Positions 27,701-38,351 of a stretch of DNA of 64,000 bases are shown piece by piece. This DNA is from Planotetraspora phitsanulokensis. Its GTDB lineage: Bacteria > Actinomycetota > Actinomycetes > Streptosporangiales > Streptosporangiaceae. The notes beneath the pieces were generated by a model. It was not told the DNA's origin and did no database searches. It saw only the letters and a program-made list of their open reading frames with translations. How positions within the stretch are numbered: position 1 is the first letter of the stretch; every line of letters starts with the position of its first letter. The stretch spans positions 1 to 64,000 of the forward strand of contig NZ_BOOP01000015.1 in assembly GCF_016863295.1 (NCBI RefSeq), written 5' to 3'. A program made the position numbers and the translations under genes.

Positions 27701-28273
27701 ATGAGAACCGCGCTCGTCGTCGTGGACGTCCAGAACGACTTCTGCGAGGGCGGCAGCCTCGCCGTCAACGGCGGCGCCGAGGTGGCCGCCGCGATCACCC
27801 GGCACACGCGGCGGCACGCCTACGACCACGTCGTGGCCACCGGCGACCGGCACATCGACCCGGGAAGCCACTTTTCGGCCAAGCCCGACTACGTGGACAC
27901 CTGGCCGGCCCACTGCGTCGCGGGCACCACAGGAGCCGACTTCCATCCCGACTTCGACACCTCCGCCGTGGAGGCGGTCTTCAGCAAGGGCGCGCACGAG
28001 GGCGCCTACAGCGGGTTCGAGGGCACCGACCCGTCGGGCGTGGGCCTGCGCGAGTGGCTCACCCGGCACGACGTCGAGGCCCTGGACGTCGTCGGCATCG
28101 CCACCGATCACTGTGTCAGGGCGACCGCGCTCGACGGCGTCCGCGACGGCTTCACCGTGCGGGTCCTGCTCGACCTCACGGCCGGAGTCGCCCGGGACAC
28201 GACCGACCGGGCCCTGAGGGAGCTCTCAGCGGCCGGAGTGGAACTCGTCGGCACCCCTGTGGTGCGGCCCTGA
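27701..28273 (+). CDS. pncA: Nicotinamidase
   Basis: PncA hydrolyses nicotinamide to nicotinate. The 190-residue isochorismatase-fold enzyme has the catalytic Asp in LVVVDVQNDFCEGGSL, metal ligands in ATGDRHIDPGSHF, Lys in FSKGAHEGAYSGFEG and nucleophile Cys in VVGIATDHCVRATALDG. With pncB directly upstream it completes NAD salvage. The ATG at 27701 has GTGAGGAG 7-8 bases upstream. Confidence 0.95.
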   Translation: MRTALVVVDVQNDFCEGGSLAVNGGAEVAAAITRHTRRHAYDHVVATGDRHIDPGSHFSAKPDYVDTWPAHCVAGTTGADFHPDFDTSAVEAVFSKGAHEGAYSGFEGTDPSGVGLREWLTRHDVEALDVVGIATDHCVRATALDGVRDGFTVRVLLDLTAGVARDTTDRALRELSAAGVELVGTPVVRP

Positions 28274-28438
28274 CCGCCGCCCGCACCGACGGATCTGCGG
28301 GACTCCCCCCGCTCGCCTGACCCGGCCGGACGTCCCACGCCCCGACGACACTCCGGTAACGGGACGTTCAATGCCTTCACCACGATGCGTCATGGGTGTA
28401 TTACGGAGAGCGACATCTCCTCGTGATTGGCAGCCTCG

Positions 28439-29056
28439 ATGTTCGCGTTCGTGCTCGGCCTGTCCTGGCTCATCCTGACCCCGGTGTGCGTCTGGCTGCT
28501 CTTCGGCCGCGGTCACCGCGGGCTCGCCCGTGCTGCGGCGGCCCTGACCCTCGCGGGATTGCAGGGCGGCACGCTGCTCATGGGTTTCATCGAGGAGCCT
28601 CCCCCGTCGGTGGCGACGGTCCCGCTCGCCCGCCCGGCCGGGTCCCCGTCCCCTGCCGTCTCTGGTGACGCCGTCGCCGCAACGCCCCGGCCGTCGCCCA
28701 GCGCGCACTCCTGCGCCGTCCGTGCGCTCGCCCCCGAGTCCGTACGGCTCTCGCGAACCGGCTCCGATGTCGACGGCATGACGGTCTACTGGGACGCCGC
28801 CGCCCATGGGTGCGGGACGGCCTCGGTGGCCCTGCAGCCCGTCGGCCGGCGGTTGCGGATCTGGCTGGAGGAGGGCACCGCGGATCGTCACAAGGGGGAA
28901 CGCACGCTCCCCGTCACTGTGGCGGACGGCCGGGCGTCCCTGGATCTGCCGCTCAGCCCGCCGCTGCGCCCCCACACGCACTATGTGGCGATCGACGCCC
29001 GCACCGGCCATCGCATCCCGCTGAAGCCGGGGACACCCGCGCCCTCCGGGACGTGA
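28439..29056 (+). CDS. Membrane protein with two helices and extracytoplasmic domain, unknown
   Basis: The 205-residue product has two N-terminal hydrophobic helices (MFAFVLGLSWLILTPVCVWL and about residues 30-50), a Pro/Ser-rich linker (SVATVPLARPAGSPSP) and a compact domain with two cysteines (HSCAVRALAPES and AHGCGTASVALQP) that could form a disulfide outside the cell. A TTG four codons earlier is also in frame. I recognise no family. A hairpin at 29176 separates it from the convergent helicase. Confidence 0.65.
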   Translation: MFAFVLGLSWLILTPVCVWLLFGRGHRGLARAAAALTLAGLQGGTLLMGFIEEPPPSVATVPLARPAGSPSPAVSGDAVAATPRPSPSAHSCAVRALAPESVRLSRTGSDVDGMTVYWDAAAHGCGTASVALQPVGRRLRIWLEEGTADRHKGERTLPVTVADGRASLDLPLSPPLRPHTHYVAIDARTGHRIPLKPGTPAPSGT

Positions 29057-29175
29057 GGGGCGGCCAGGACCGGAGGGACGGCCGCAGCGTATGGACCCCT
29101 CAGCCGGGACCCTGAGGGATCCGCGAGACGGCCGCATGCCGAAGGAGGCGTGCAGGACTTCCGCGGGGTGAGGGC

Positions 29176-29200
29176 GGCCGGGCCCGGCGCGGGCCCGGCC
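29176..29200. terminator. Hairpin between unknown gene and helicase
   Basis: GGCCGGGCCC and GGGCCCGGCC form a perfect 10-bp stem with a 5-base loop, 8 bases beyond the helicase stop and between convergent genes. Confidence 0.6.
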
Positions 29201-29207
29201 CACCATT

Positions 29208-30962
29208 TCACTTGCGCTGGGTGGCCCACTTGCGGATCATCGCGATCCGTTCGCGTATCTGCTCCGCGGAGGCCTGGGCGATCGCCGGCCCCCCGCAGGA
29301 CCGGCGCAACTCCGCGTGGATCACGCCGTGCGGCTGACCGGTGCGGTGGTTCCACGCGCCCACGAGCCCGTTGAGCTCCTTGCGCAGCTCGTGCATGAGC
29401 TCATGCGGGGCGAGCGCGGGCTCGGAATCCGGGGCCGGCTTCACCTTCCGCTTGGCCGCCTGCTGGTCGGCCTGCCGCTTGCGCAGCAGTGACGCGACCT
29501 GGTCCGGCTCGAGCAGCCCGGGAAGGCCGAGGAAGTCCTCCTCCTCCGGCGAGCCCGGAGCCGCGGCGGTGCCGAACTCGCCGCCGTCGAACAACACCCG
29601 GTCGAAGGTGGCCGACGCCTCCAGCGTCTGGAAGGGCAGCTCGTCCCCCAGCGCGTCCGGCTGCTTCTTCTCCTGCTGCGCCTGCTCGAGGAGCAGGTCG
29701 TCGAGCCCGTCCTCGTCGCGTTGGCGGCCCAGCACATGATCGCGCTCGGCCTCCATCTCGGAGGCGAGGCCCATGAGGAGAGGCACCGAGGGCAGGAAGA
29801 CCGAGGCGGTCTCCCCGCGCTTGCGTGCCCGGACGAAACGGCCCACCGCCTGGGCGAAGAACAGCGGGGTCGAGATGCTCGTGGCGTAGACGCCCACGGC
29901 GAGCCGCGGGATGTCGACGCCCTCGGAGACCATCCGGACCGCGACCAGCCAGCGCGCCTCGGAGGCGGCGAAGTCCTTGATCTTCTTGGACGCGCCGGGG
30001 TCGTCGGAGAGCACGATCTGCGCGCCCTCGCCGGTGACGGTCCTGATGTGCCGGGCATAGGCGCGGGCCGACTCGTGATCGGTCGCGATGACCAGGCCGC
30101 CCGCGTCGGGCATGCCCCGCCTGACCTCGGTGAGCCGCCGGTCGGCCGCATGGATGACCTGGCGGATCCAGTCGCCCTTGGGATCGAGCGCGGCACGCCA
30201 GGCCTGGGAGAGCTGGTCCTTGGTGAGGGGGGTGCCGAGCGTGGCCGTGATCTCGTCGCCGGCTCGCGTGCGCCACTTCATCTCGCCCGAGTAGGCCAGG
30301 AAGATGACGGGCCGGACGACGCCGTCGGCCAGCGCGGGGCCGTACCCGTAGGAGTAGTCGGAGGCGCTCCGCATGGCGCCGTCGCCGTCCTCGACGTAGG
30401 ACACGAAGGGGATCGGGCTGTCGTCGGACCGGAACGGCGTGCCGGTCAGGCCCAGCCGCCGGGTCGCGGGCTCGAACGCCTCCCGGACGCCGTCGCCCCA
30501 CGACTTGGCGTCGCCCGCGTGGTGGATCTCGTCGAATATGACGAGCGTCTTGCGCGCCTCCGTGCGGGCCCGGTGCAGGGCGGGATGCATCGCGACCTGG
30601 GCGTAGGTGATGGCGACGCCGACGTAGTCGCGCGAGGTCGCGCCCTGGCTGTTCTTAAACTCGGGGTCGATGCCGATGCCGACCTTGCCCGCGGCGTCGG
30701 CCCACTGCCGTTTCAGGTGCTCGGTGGGCGTGACGATCGTGATCGCCTTGATGACTCCGCGACTGAGCAGCTCACTGGCGATGCGCAGGGCGTAGGTCGT
30801 CTTGCCCGCGCCCGGCGTGGCGACGGTCAGGAAGTCTCTCGGCTCGCGCTGCAGGTAGAGGTCGAAGGCCTCCTGCTGCCAGGCACGCAGCTTCGTGGCC
30901 GTGCCCCAGGCTGCGCGATCGGGATAGGAGGGGGACAGATGGGACGCGGCCGAAACGCTCAA
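29208..30962 (-). CDS. SF2 DEAD/DEAH-box helicase
   Basis: The 584-residue protein has the SF2 helicase core: Walker A ATPGAGKTTYAL (about residue 50), TPTEHLKRQW, Walker B VIFDEIHHAGDAKSWG, motif III LTGTPFRSDDSPIPF, then the second RecA lobe with VRMVSEGVDIPRLAVGVYAT and the arginine finger region QAVGRFVRARKRGE. A C-terminal part rich in charged residues (RKRQADQQAAKRKVKP) ends with AWNHRTGQPHGVIHAELRRSCGG. This single-gene helicase type is common in actinobacteria; its nucleic-acid role is unknown. The divergent region 30963-31113 shows no other gene. Confidence 0.9.
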   Translation of the reverse strand: MSVSAASHLSPSYPDRAAWGTATKLRAWQQEAFDLYLQREPRDFLTVATPGAGKTTYALRIASELLSRGVIKAITIVTPTEHLKRQWADAAGKVGIGIDPEFKNSQGATSRDYVGVAITYAQVAMHPALHRARTEARKTLVIFDEIHHAGDAKSWGDGVREAFEPATRRLGLTGTPFRSDDSPIPFVSYVEDGDGAMRSASDYSYGYGPALADGVVRPVIFLAYSGEMKWRTRAGDEITATLGTPLTKDQLSQAWRAALDPKGDWIRQVIHAADRRLTEVRRGMPDAGGLVIATDHESARAYARHIRTVTGEGAQIVLSDDPGASKKIKDFAASEARWLVAVRMVSEGVDIPRLAVGVYATSISTPLFFAQAVGRFVRARKRGETASVFLPSVPLLMGLASEMEAERDHVLGRQRDEDGLDDLLLEQAQQEKKQPDALGDELPFQTLEASATFDRVLFDGGEFGTAAAPGSPEEEDFLGLPGLLEPDQVASLLRKRQADQQAAKRKVKPAPDSEPALAPHELMHELRKELNGLVGAWNHRTGQPHGVIHAELRRSCGGPAIAQASAEQIRERIAMIRKWATQRK

Positions 30963-31113
30963 CGACGCCTCCCCCTGCTCGTCAGGACAATGCTGTATCT
31001 ATCGGTTCGCTCCCTCACAGTGACCTCAGGGTAGTGGGACCCACCGACAAGACGTGCCGTGCCGACGAGATTCGAGCCACCGCCCGCCTCCTGTGGTATG
31101 GCATCCGCGCAGA

Positions 31114-31950
31114 TCAGTGCACACCCGCCATGACGGTCTCGATGTCCGCACGTGAGCGCGGATCGTCGGGGTGGGCGAGGCCCAGCAGCACCGTGCTCTT
31201 GCCGTCCGGACGGGTGAGCAAGGTCACTCTCATGAATGCCGGCTGGTTCACGACATCGCGATACTCCGCGCGGACCGCCCGCGTGTGGCCGGACCGTCCG
31301 CCGATCGTGACGTCACGGTCGTCCACCACCGCGACCTCGTCGCCGTGGAGCAGCAGTTTGGCGTAGAGGTCGCTCAGATCGCGGACGGCGGGGGCGATAT
31401 CGGCCGGGTCCACGTGAACCTCGGGCCTGGCCATGACCGTCGCCAGGTCACCCCGCGCGGCCACCGAGGTGAAGCCGGTCACCGGCGCGACCATGCCTTC
31501 GCTCCACTCTGGCGGCAGCGAGTAGGAGACCCCCGCCAGCGGGTCGGCGACCATCGTCGGAGGCGCGGCCTCGCCACGGTTGAGGATCACGAACACCGCC
31601 CCGCCGATGACGGCGGCGGCCACGGCCACGGCGGCTCCCGCGACGAGAAGGCGATGGAGCCAGCGCGGGATGCGACGCGGCGGTTCGACGGGCGTGCCGT
31701 ACCAGACGGCCGAGGGCGGGAGGTCGTCGTCGGGCGTGGGTACCGCGCCGCCGGGCGGGAGGCCGGGTTCAGGCGTGTGGCCGCCGCGCGCGGACTCGGG
31801 CGCGGGCCCGTAGCCGCCAGGCGCGGGCGCAGGCCTGTGACCGCCAGTCGCGGACTCGGGCGCGGGCGGATGGCCGCCGGGAGCGGAGGCCGCGGGCGCG
31901 TGCGCGTCGTCGGCGGGCGGCCAGACACGGCGCGTCCACTGATCGTCCAC
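31114..31950 (-). CDS. Pro/Gly-rich single-pass membrane protein, unknown
   Basis: The 278-residue product has an 80-residue cytoplasmic head made of imperfect GG(H/Y)xPAPES repeats, one membrane helix (LHRLLVAGAAVAVAAAVIGG, about 102-121) and an extracytoplasmic domain with the pattern VSYSLPPEWSEG ... MRVTLLTRPDGKSTVLLGLAHPDD. This layout is shared by many actinomycete surface proteins that carry a PsbP/DcrB-like domain. No function can be assigned. Confidence 0.7.
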   Translation of the reverse strand: MDDQWTRRVWPPADDAHAPAASAPGGHPPAPESATGGHRPAPAPGGYGPAPESARGGHTPEPGLPPGGAVPTPDDDLPPSAVWYGTPVEPPRRIPRWLHRLLVAGAAVAVAAAVIGGAVFVILNRGEAAPPTMVADPLAGVSYSLPPEWSEGMVAPVTGFTSVAARGDLATVMARPEVHVDPADIAPAVRDLSDLYAKLLLHGDEVAVVDDRDVTIGGRSGHTRAVRAEYRDVVNQPAFMRVTLLTRPDGKSTVLLGLAHPDDPRSRADIETVMAGVH

Positions 31951-32098
31951 AAGGCCTCCCGGAGCCGGGCGCGCGCGAGACCGATCCGGCGAGCGGCAGA
32001 TCGATCACGAGCGACCCGCGTCGCCATGAGCACTGCTGTGGCAGTTACTCACAGACACGGTGGGACGTCAACGAAAATCCGGGCATTTGCTATCGGAT

Positions 32099-33067
32099 CT
32101 AGGTAACCGGGACGGCCGGCCTGCGATAGAGGTCCCACATCTGGCGCATCCGCACCGCCTGGCCCGCGGTGAAGTTGGTCATGCAGCGATCCTGGGCGTA
32201 GTCCATGAAGTTGTGGACGGGGTCCTGGCCCGGCTCCTTGCAGGTGTCCTTGCTGGCCGGGCAGCCGGTCGTCGGGTACGCCTCGGGCGGGGTGTCGTCG
32301 ACCGAGTCCCCCGGCGCCGCACAGCCGTTCTCGAAGGTGTGCAGCAGGCCGAGCCAGTGGCCGATCTCGTGGACGGCGGTGAAACCCTTGTCGAAGTCGC
32401 GCAACGGGCCTCCCGGCACGCTGCGCCAGTCGATGACCACGCCGTCCAGGGCCGGCTCGCCCTGGTACCAGTAGGGGTAGGTCGCGTACCCGAGGACGAG
32501 TTCGCCGAGCTGTGCGATGTAGAGGTTGAGCGTCTCCGGGCCGCCCATCCGCAGCTTGGTCTTGATGGCCGCCTCGTTGCCCAGCGGGTCGCGGAACCAC
32601 TCCTTGCTGTCCGTGTGGGTGATGCCGGTGAGCACGAAGCGCACCCCGGTGTCGACGCCGCCGAGCTTGCCCCCGTAGGCGGCGTTGAGGGTGTCCACCT
32701 GCCGCCGTACACCGGTGTCCGGCAGCCCGAGCACACCGTCCTTGATCACGTGTACCCACAACGGCACATTGATCTCGCCGGTGGCCGGCACCTGGCGGCG
32801 GCTACCAGACTCCGCGAGCCGCCGCCGCAGGTCGGCGGACATCCGGGCGATCTCCTCCGCCCCCGGCTCGCGTGGCTCGACCGCGTGAGTGAGTCCCCCG
32901 GCTCCGGGCCGCAGGGCGGCTTCCCCCTGCGGCTCGGCGACCTCGCACTCCGCCTCGGAGCGGACCTCGGCCCGCTGCGGCCGGCTGTCGGCACGGGCTC
33001 CGGCAAGGGGGCCGCCGCCCAGCGTGAACAGGCATGCCATGAGGACGGCCGTCGCGCACCGGGCCAT
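32099..33067 (-). CDS. Secreted zinc metalloprotease, M43 (pappalysin/cytophagalysin) type
   Basis: The 322-residue precursor has a signal peptide (ARCATAVLMACLFTLGGGPLAGARA, about residues 2-26) and a catalytic domain with the extended zinc motif HEIGHWLGLLH and the Met-turn HNFMDYAQDRC. Six cysteines after the active site fit extracellular disulfides (NGCAAPG, TTGCPAS, DTCKEPG). M43 enzymes cleave extracellular proteins. The 43-70 region is acidic and may act as a propeptide. Confidence 0.93.
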   Translation of the reverse strand: MARCATAVLMACLFTLGGGPLAGARADSRPQRAEVRSEAECEVAEPQGEAALRPGAGGLTHAVEPREPGAEEIARMSADLRRRLAESGSRRQVPATGEINVPLWVHVIKDGVLGLPDTGVRRQVDTLNAAYGGKLGGVDTGVRFVLTGITHTDSKEWFRDPLGNEAAIKTKLRMGGPETLNLYIAQLGELVLGYATYPYWYQGEPALDGVVIDWRSVPGGPLRDFDKGFTAVHEIGHWLGLLHTFENGCAAPGDSVDDTPPEAYPTTGCPASKDTCKEPGQDPVHNFMDYAQDRCMTNFTAGQAVRMRQMWDLYRRPAVPVT

Positions 33068-33139
33068 TGGCTCCCCCCGATCTTGCTGGTCAGGAGCCTG
33101 ACGTTAGCCGTCTCGGGGGCGATGACTCCGTTTCGACAC

Positions 33140-33391
33140 TCAGTCGTCGGAAGGTTTGCCCTTGGGCAGTCCCTCGTAGATCTCCTTGCATTCCGGGCAG
33201 ACCGGATACTTCTTGGGATCCCGGCTGGGCACCCACACCTTGCCGCAGAGAGCCCGGACCGGTGCGCCCGTCACGTAGCTCTCAGTGATCTTGTTCTTGT
33301 CGGCGTAGTGCGAGAAGCGTTCGTGGTCGCCGTCGCCGTGCGACACGCGCGGCGTGACTTCGCTCTCGGGAAGAATTTTCGTGCTGGTCAC
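33140..33391 (-). CDS. DUF3039 zinc-binding small protein
   Basis: The 83-residue protein has DGDHERFSHYADKNKITES, RALCGKVWVPSRDP and PVCPECKEIYEGL. The cysteines and histidine suggest one zinc site. DUF3039 proteins are widespread in actinobacteria and have no known role. The start is GTG at 33391; longer frames reach 33526 without a ribosome site. It is just downstream of the MFS terminator region. Confidence 0.88.
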   Translation of the reverse strand: MTSTKILPESEVTPRVSHGDGDHERFSHYADKNKITESYVTGAPVRALCGKVWVPSRDPKKYPVCPECKEIYEGLPKGKPSDD

Positions 33392-33578
33392 GAAAACCGA
33401 GTCTACTGAGCGGACAGAGGCCTGACGCCGGGCCCGCCGCGGCGATCTCGTGACGGGTGGGTACGGCTCCCGCGCGGCCATGACGTACACGCCCCCGCCC
33501 CGCGATCCCGCGCACCCCTCCCCCACGGCGATCTCGAAACGGGCGCGGTGGTCCCGACGCGGGGACCTCGGAACGCGT

Positions 33579-33609
33579 ACGGCTCCCGCCCGGGCGGGGC
33601 GGGAGCCGT
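33579..33609 (-). terminator. Terminator for the MFS transporter gene
   Basis: ACGGCTCCCGCCC pairs with GGGCGGGAGCCGT (13 bp, perfect) around a 5-base loop, 33 bases beyond the stop of the transporter. The rest of 33392-33641 holds no gene that I can support. Confidence 0.75.
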
Positions 33610-33641
33610 GTCGCGGAGATGGTGTCGCGGAGATGATGCCG

Positions 33642-35207
33642 TCAGCCCACGTGGACGGGGGCGCCCTCCGTCTTGCGTCCCGCCCTGACGAACAGCGCCA
33701 GGATCGCGGCGATCACGGCCACGGCCGTGCTCACGACGAAGCCGAGGTGCAGTCCGTCCATGAACGACAGGTGCGAGGCGTTGGTGATGACATTCGCGGC
33801 CGGACCCGACAGGCCGGGAGGCGCCATGCCGACCGACGCAGCCGCCTTGAGGCCCTCCAGTTGGGCGGGAGGCAGGCCCGCGGCCGCCGGGCCGAGGTAG
33901 CCGGGCAGGACGCTCGACACCTTGGCCGCCACGATCGCGCCCAGCACGGCGGTGCCGAGGGCGCCGCCGACCTGCATCGCGGAGTTCTGCACGCCGCCGG
34001 CCACACCTGCGAGCTCCTCGGGTGCGTTGCCGACGATGATCTCGGTGGCTCCCACGAAGACGGGCGAGAGGCCGAAGGCCAGCAGGACGAAGGGGATCGC
34101 GCTGTCCATGAACTGCGCCTCGACGCCGAGTCGCGACATCAGGAACATCGCGACGGCCGTGATCAGCATGCCGCCCGCGATGGTGACGCGGGGGCCGAGC
34201 TTGCCGATCAGGATTCCGGCGATGGGAGACGCGACGATCATGCCGGCGCTCATCGGCAACATCCGCAGGCCCGACTCCAGCGGGGTGAGCCCGTGCACGC
34301 CCTGGAAGAAGAACGTGAGGAAGAACATCGCGCCGAACATCGAGAACGCCATCAGGATCATCAGGCCGGTGCCGATGGAGACCGAGAGGTTGCGGAACAG
34401 GCTCAGCGGCAGCAACGGCTCCGCCGCCCGGGCCTGCCAGAACACGAACACCGCGCCGACGACGACCGCGGCGGCGAGGAACGCGATGGTCCTCGAGTCG
34501 CCCCAGCCCCACTCGGGCGCCTTGATGATGGACCAGACCAGCGAGAACATCGCGACCGACAGGAGCAGGACGCCCAGCCAGTCGATCTTCGCGAGCAGCT
34601 TGTTCTTGCCGTCCCTGAGGACCCACAGGCCGAACGCCAGCGCGGCCGCGCCGACGGGGACGTTGATGAAGAAGACGGACTGCCAGTTCACGTGCTCGAC
34701 GAGCAGGCCGCCGATGATCGGGCCGCCCGCGCTGGACAGGCCGATGATGGCGCCCCAGGCGCCCATCGCCATGTTCAGCCGCTCACCGGGGAAGGCGAGC
34801 CGCAGCAGGGCGAGCGCGGCCGGCTGGAGCAGAGCGCCGAACAGGCCCTGCAGGACGCGCAGGCCGATCAGCATTCCGATCGAGGAGGTCAGGCCGATCG
34901 CCAGCGACGTCAGGGCGAAGCCCGCGACGCCGATCAGGAATATCTTCTTGTGGCCGAACAGGTCGCCGAGCTTTCCGGCGGTGATGAGGAAGACCGCCAG
35001 CGCGAGCAGGTAACCACTGGTGATCCATTGCAGGTCGGACAGCGACGCCTTGAGCTCGACGCCGATGACCGGGTTGGCGATCGCGACGACCGTGCCGTCG
35101 AGCATCACCATGATGACGCCGAGCGAGACGGCCAGCAGCGTCAGCCACGGATGCGCCTCGCCACCGCCATCACGCGTATCTGGTGGTACGGCTACCGCTT
35201 GAGCCAT
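33642..35207 (-). CDS. MFS drug exporter, DHA2 family (14 TM)
   Basis: The 521-residue transporter has motif A GKLGDLFGHKKIFLIG, motif C-like WGAIIGLSSAGGPIIGG and about 14 hydrophobic segments, the plan of EmrB/QacA-type proton antiporters. MLDGTVVAIANPVIG in the first helix is typical. It is divergent from a TetR gene with a long inverted repeat between them, so expression is probably induced by a toxic substrate. Confidence 0.92.
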   Translation of the reverse strand: MAQAVAVPPDTRDGGGEAHPWLTLLAVSLGVIMVMLDGTVVAIANPVIGVELKASLSDLQWITSGYLLALAVFLITAGKLGDLFGHKKIFLIGVAGFALTSLAIGLTSSIGMLIGLRVLQGLFGALLQPAALALLRLAFPGERLNMAMGAWGAIIGLSSAGGPIIGGLLVEHVNWQSVFFINVPVGAAALAFGLWVLRDGKNKLLAKIDWLGVLLLSVAMFSLVWSIIKAPEWGWGDSRTIAFLAAAVVVGAVFVFWQARAAEPLLPLSLFRNLSVSIGTGLMILMAFSMFGAMFFLTFFFQGVHGLTPLESGLRMLPMSAGMIVASPIAGILIGKLGPRVTIAGGMLITAVAMFLMSRLGVEAQFMDSAIPFVLLAFGLSPVFVGATEIIVGNAPEELAGVAGGVQNSAMQVGGALGTAVLGAIVAAKVSSVLPGYLGPAAAGLPPAQLEGLKAAASVGMAPPGLSGPAANVITNASHLSFMDGLHLGFVVSTAVAVIAAILALFVRAGRKTEGAPVHVG

Positions 35208-35263
35208 GAATGGGTCCCCCTTGGAAAGGCCGAGGATCTAGTCTCAGGCAACAGGCGTAATTT

Positions 35264-35314
35264 ATGTCACCGCATGACAGATGACAAATCCTTTTATCCG
35301 ACATACGGTGACAT
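35264..35314. promoter_or_regulatory. Probable TetR operator between MFS and tetR
   Basis: ATGTCACCGCATGAC (35264-35278) and GACATACGGTGACAT (35300-35314) are inverted copies that match at 13 of 15 positions, with 21 bases between. Extra TGACA units lie inside and just beyond the arms. The position between divergent genes fits a shared operator. Confidence 0.65.
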
Positions 35315-35355
35315 CTGACAGGATGTGAACTACCAGTTTCGAGCAGGTGACAACC

Positions 35356-35988
35356 GTGGGTCTGCGCGAGCGCAAGAAGGTGCAGACGCGAAACGCCCTG
35401 ATCGACGCGGCTCTGGAGCTCTTCCTCACGCAGGGCTACGAGGCCACGACGATCGACCAGATCGCGGCACGCGTCGACGTGTCGCCCCGCACGTTCTTCC
35501 GGTACTTCTCGTCGAAGGAGGACGTCGCGCTCTCCCTGCCCGCCGACAGCCAGGAGATCTTCCTGGCCGAGTTCGCGGCCCGCCCGGACAGCGAGTCCCC
35601 GTACGCCGCCCTCAGCGCGTCGATGCGCGCCATGATCGGCACGCTGCGGGACAAGGACCCGGAGGAGGCCGCGCGGTTCCTCAAGGCGCGCCGGCTCGTG
35701 GACGAGACGCCCGCGCTCCTGGCCGGGCAGATGCGCCTGCTGATGGAGAACGAGAAGAGGCTGGTCGCCGAGGTCGCCCGCAGACAGGGCACGAGCCCGG
35801 ACGACCTGCGGCCCCAGTTCGTCGTGTCCATCTTCACCGGGCTCGGGATGATCTGCTACAACGCCGGCCCCGAGGGGCTCGACATCATGGCCAGGCGCCT
35901 CGACGACGTGCTGACGCTGGCCGACCGGTCCCTGCGACCGGGCTGGGACCTGGCGGCGGCGGACGCCTCATCCTCCGCGGCCGGTTGA
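35356..35988 (+). CDS. TetR/AcrR family regulator
   Basis: The 210-residue regulator has an N-terminal helix-turn-helix: GLRERKKVQTRNALIDAAL, FLTQGYEATTIDQIAARVDV, then SPRTFFRYFSSKEDVAL. The C-terminal ligand domain is not diagnostic. I took GTG 35356 behind AGGTGA; GTG 35347 is also in frame. It is divergent from the DHA2 exporter and likely represses it and itself through the 35264-35314 repeat. Confidence 0.9.
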   Translation: MGLRERKKVQTRNALIDAALELFLTQGYEATTIDQIAARVDVSPRTFFRYFSSKEDVALSLPADSQEIFLAEFAARPDSESPYAALSASMRAMIGTLRDKDPEEAARFLKARRLVDETPALLAGQMRLLMENEKRLVAEVARRQGTSPDDLRPQFVVSIFTGLGMICYNAGPEGLDIMARRLDDVLTLADRSLRPGWDLAAADASSSAAG

Positions 35989-36114
35989 GGCGCCCACCGC
36001 GACACGACCTCGTCGGACGCTCCTCCATGTCTGGAACACCGCGCCTGGAACACCGCGCCTGGAACGCCGCGGTCGCCGTGCCGTACCGGGGGACGTCCGG
36101 CCCGGTCCCGGGCC

Positions 36115-36690
36115 TCAGTTCTGCTGGGGGTCCTCGGGGAACGTGGCGACGAGGGCGAGGTCACCCTGCTGCCGCCGCAGCACGGACCGCCACAGCGTGC
36201 CCGGATCGGAGTTGAAGGTGTCGCCGGGCTCCGAGTCCACGACGTACCAGGCGCCCTCCTCCAGCTCCGCCTGCAGCTGACCACCCGTCCAGCCCGCGTA
36301 TCCGGCGAAGATCCGCATCTGCGATATCTCCCCGGCCAGGATCTCGGGTGGCGCGTCGAGGTCGACCGTGCCCAGGCGGGACGTCGTGGACCTGCCCCGC
36401 AGCCGCCGCCAGCCCAGCGGCTCCTCACCGCTGAGGACGGCCGCCAGGGCGAGCGCGCTGTCGGTCTGGACCGGCCCTCCCTCGAAGAGCACCGAAGGGC
36501 CGGACACCAGGGGATCCCACGAGGGAAGGACCTGCGTCACCGTGACCTCGCTCGGCCTGTTGATGACCACCCCGAGCGTGCCGCCGTCCTCGTCGTGCTC
36601 CAGGACCAGAACGACGCTTCGCCGGAAGTTGGGGTCTTCGAGCAGAGGCGTCGCCACGAGCAGCCGGCCGACGTAGATCGCTTCCGCCAT
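36115..36690 (-). CDS. YqgE/AlgH family protein
   Basis: The 191-residue protein has YVGRLLVATPLLEDPNFRRS, GTLGVVINRPSEVTVTQVLP, FEGGPVQTDSALAL and RIFAGYAGWTGGQLQAELEEG, all YqgE/AlgH hallmarks. The family is near-universal in bacteria, and its molecular role is unsettled. The ATG at 36690 is very close to GGGAGG; an upstream ATG pair at about 36699-36702 cannot be excluded. Confidence 0.93.
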   Translation of the reverse strand: MAEAIYVGRLLVATPLLEDPNFRRSVVLVLEHDEDGGTLGVVINRPSEVTVTQVLPSWDPLVSGPSVLFEGGPVQTDSALALAAVLSGEEPLGWRRLRGRSTTSRLGTVDLDAPPEILAGEISQMRIFAGYAGWTGGQLQAELEEGAWYVVDSEPGDTFNSDPGTLWRSVLRRQQGDLALVATFPEDPQQN

Positions 36691-36793
36691 ACCTCCCATC
36701 ATGAAGGAGGAATGCCGATTAGTGCACGCCACCCCCGATTCGGCCTCGGACGTCACCCACCGTGCGACGGAGGTCGCCACCGGTGGCCGACGA

Positions 36794-38203
<1,410 letters not shown>

Positions 38204-38351
38204 GGCAATCCGCTCCTTTGCGGGGGTGTTTCCTGCCGTACGCGCTCGGTGCGGGCGGGTCGCCGGCTCGGGCGGATCGCTCGCCCGGCTGCCGCATCCG
38301 GCTCGACGGCATCGTGGATGTATTCCATCGTGCCATCCCCGGACGGGTGAT

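Noticed and set aside
33450..35318. 622-residue plus-strand frame opposite the MFS gene
   Set aside because: It is antisense to a well-supported 14-helix transporter and shows no domain.
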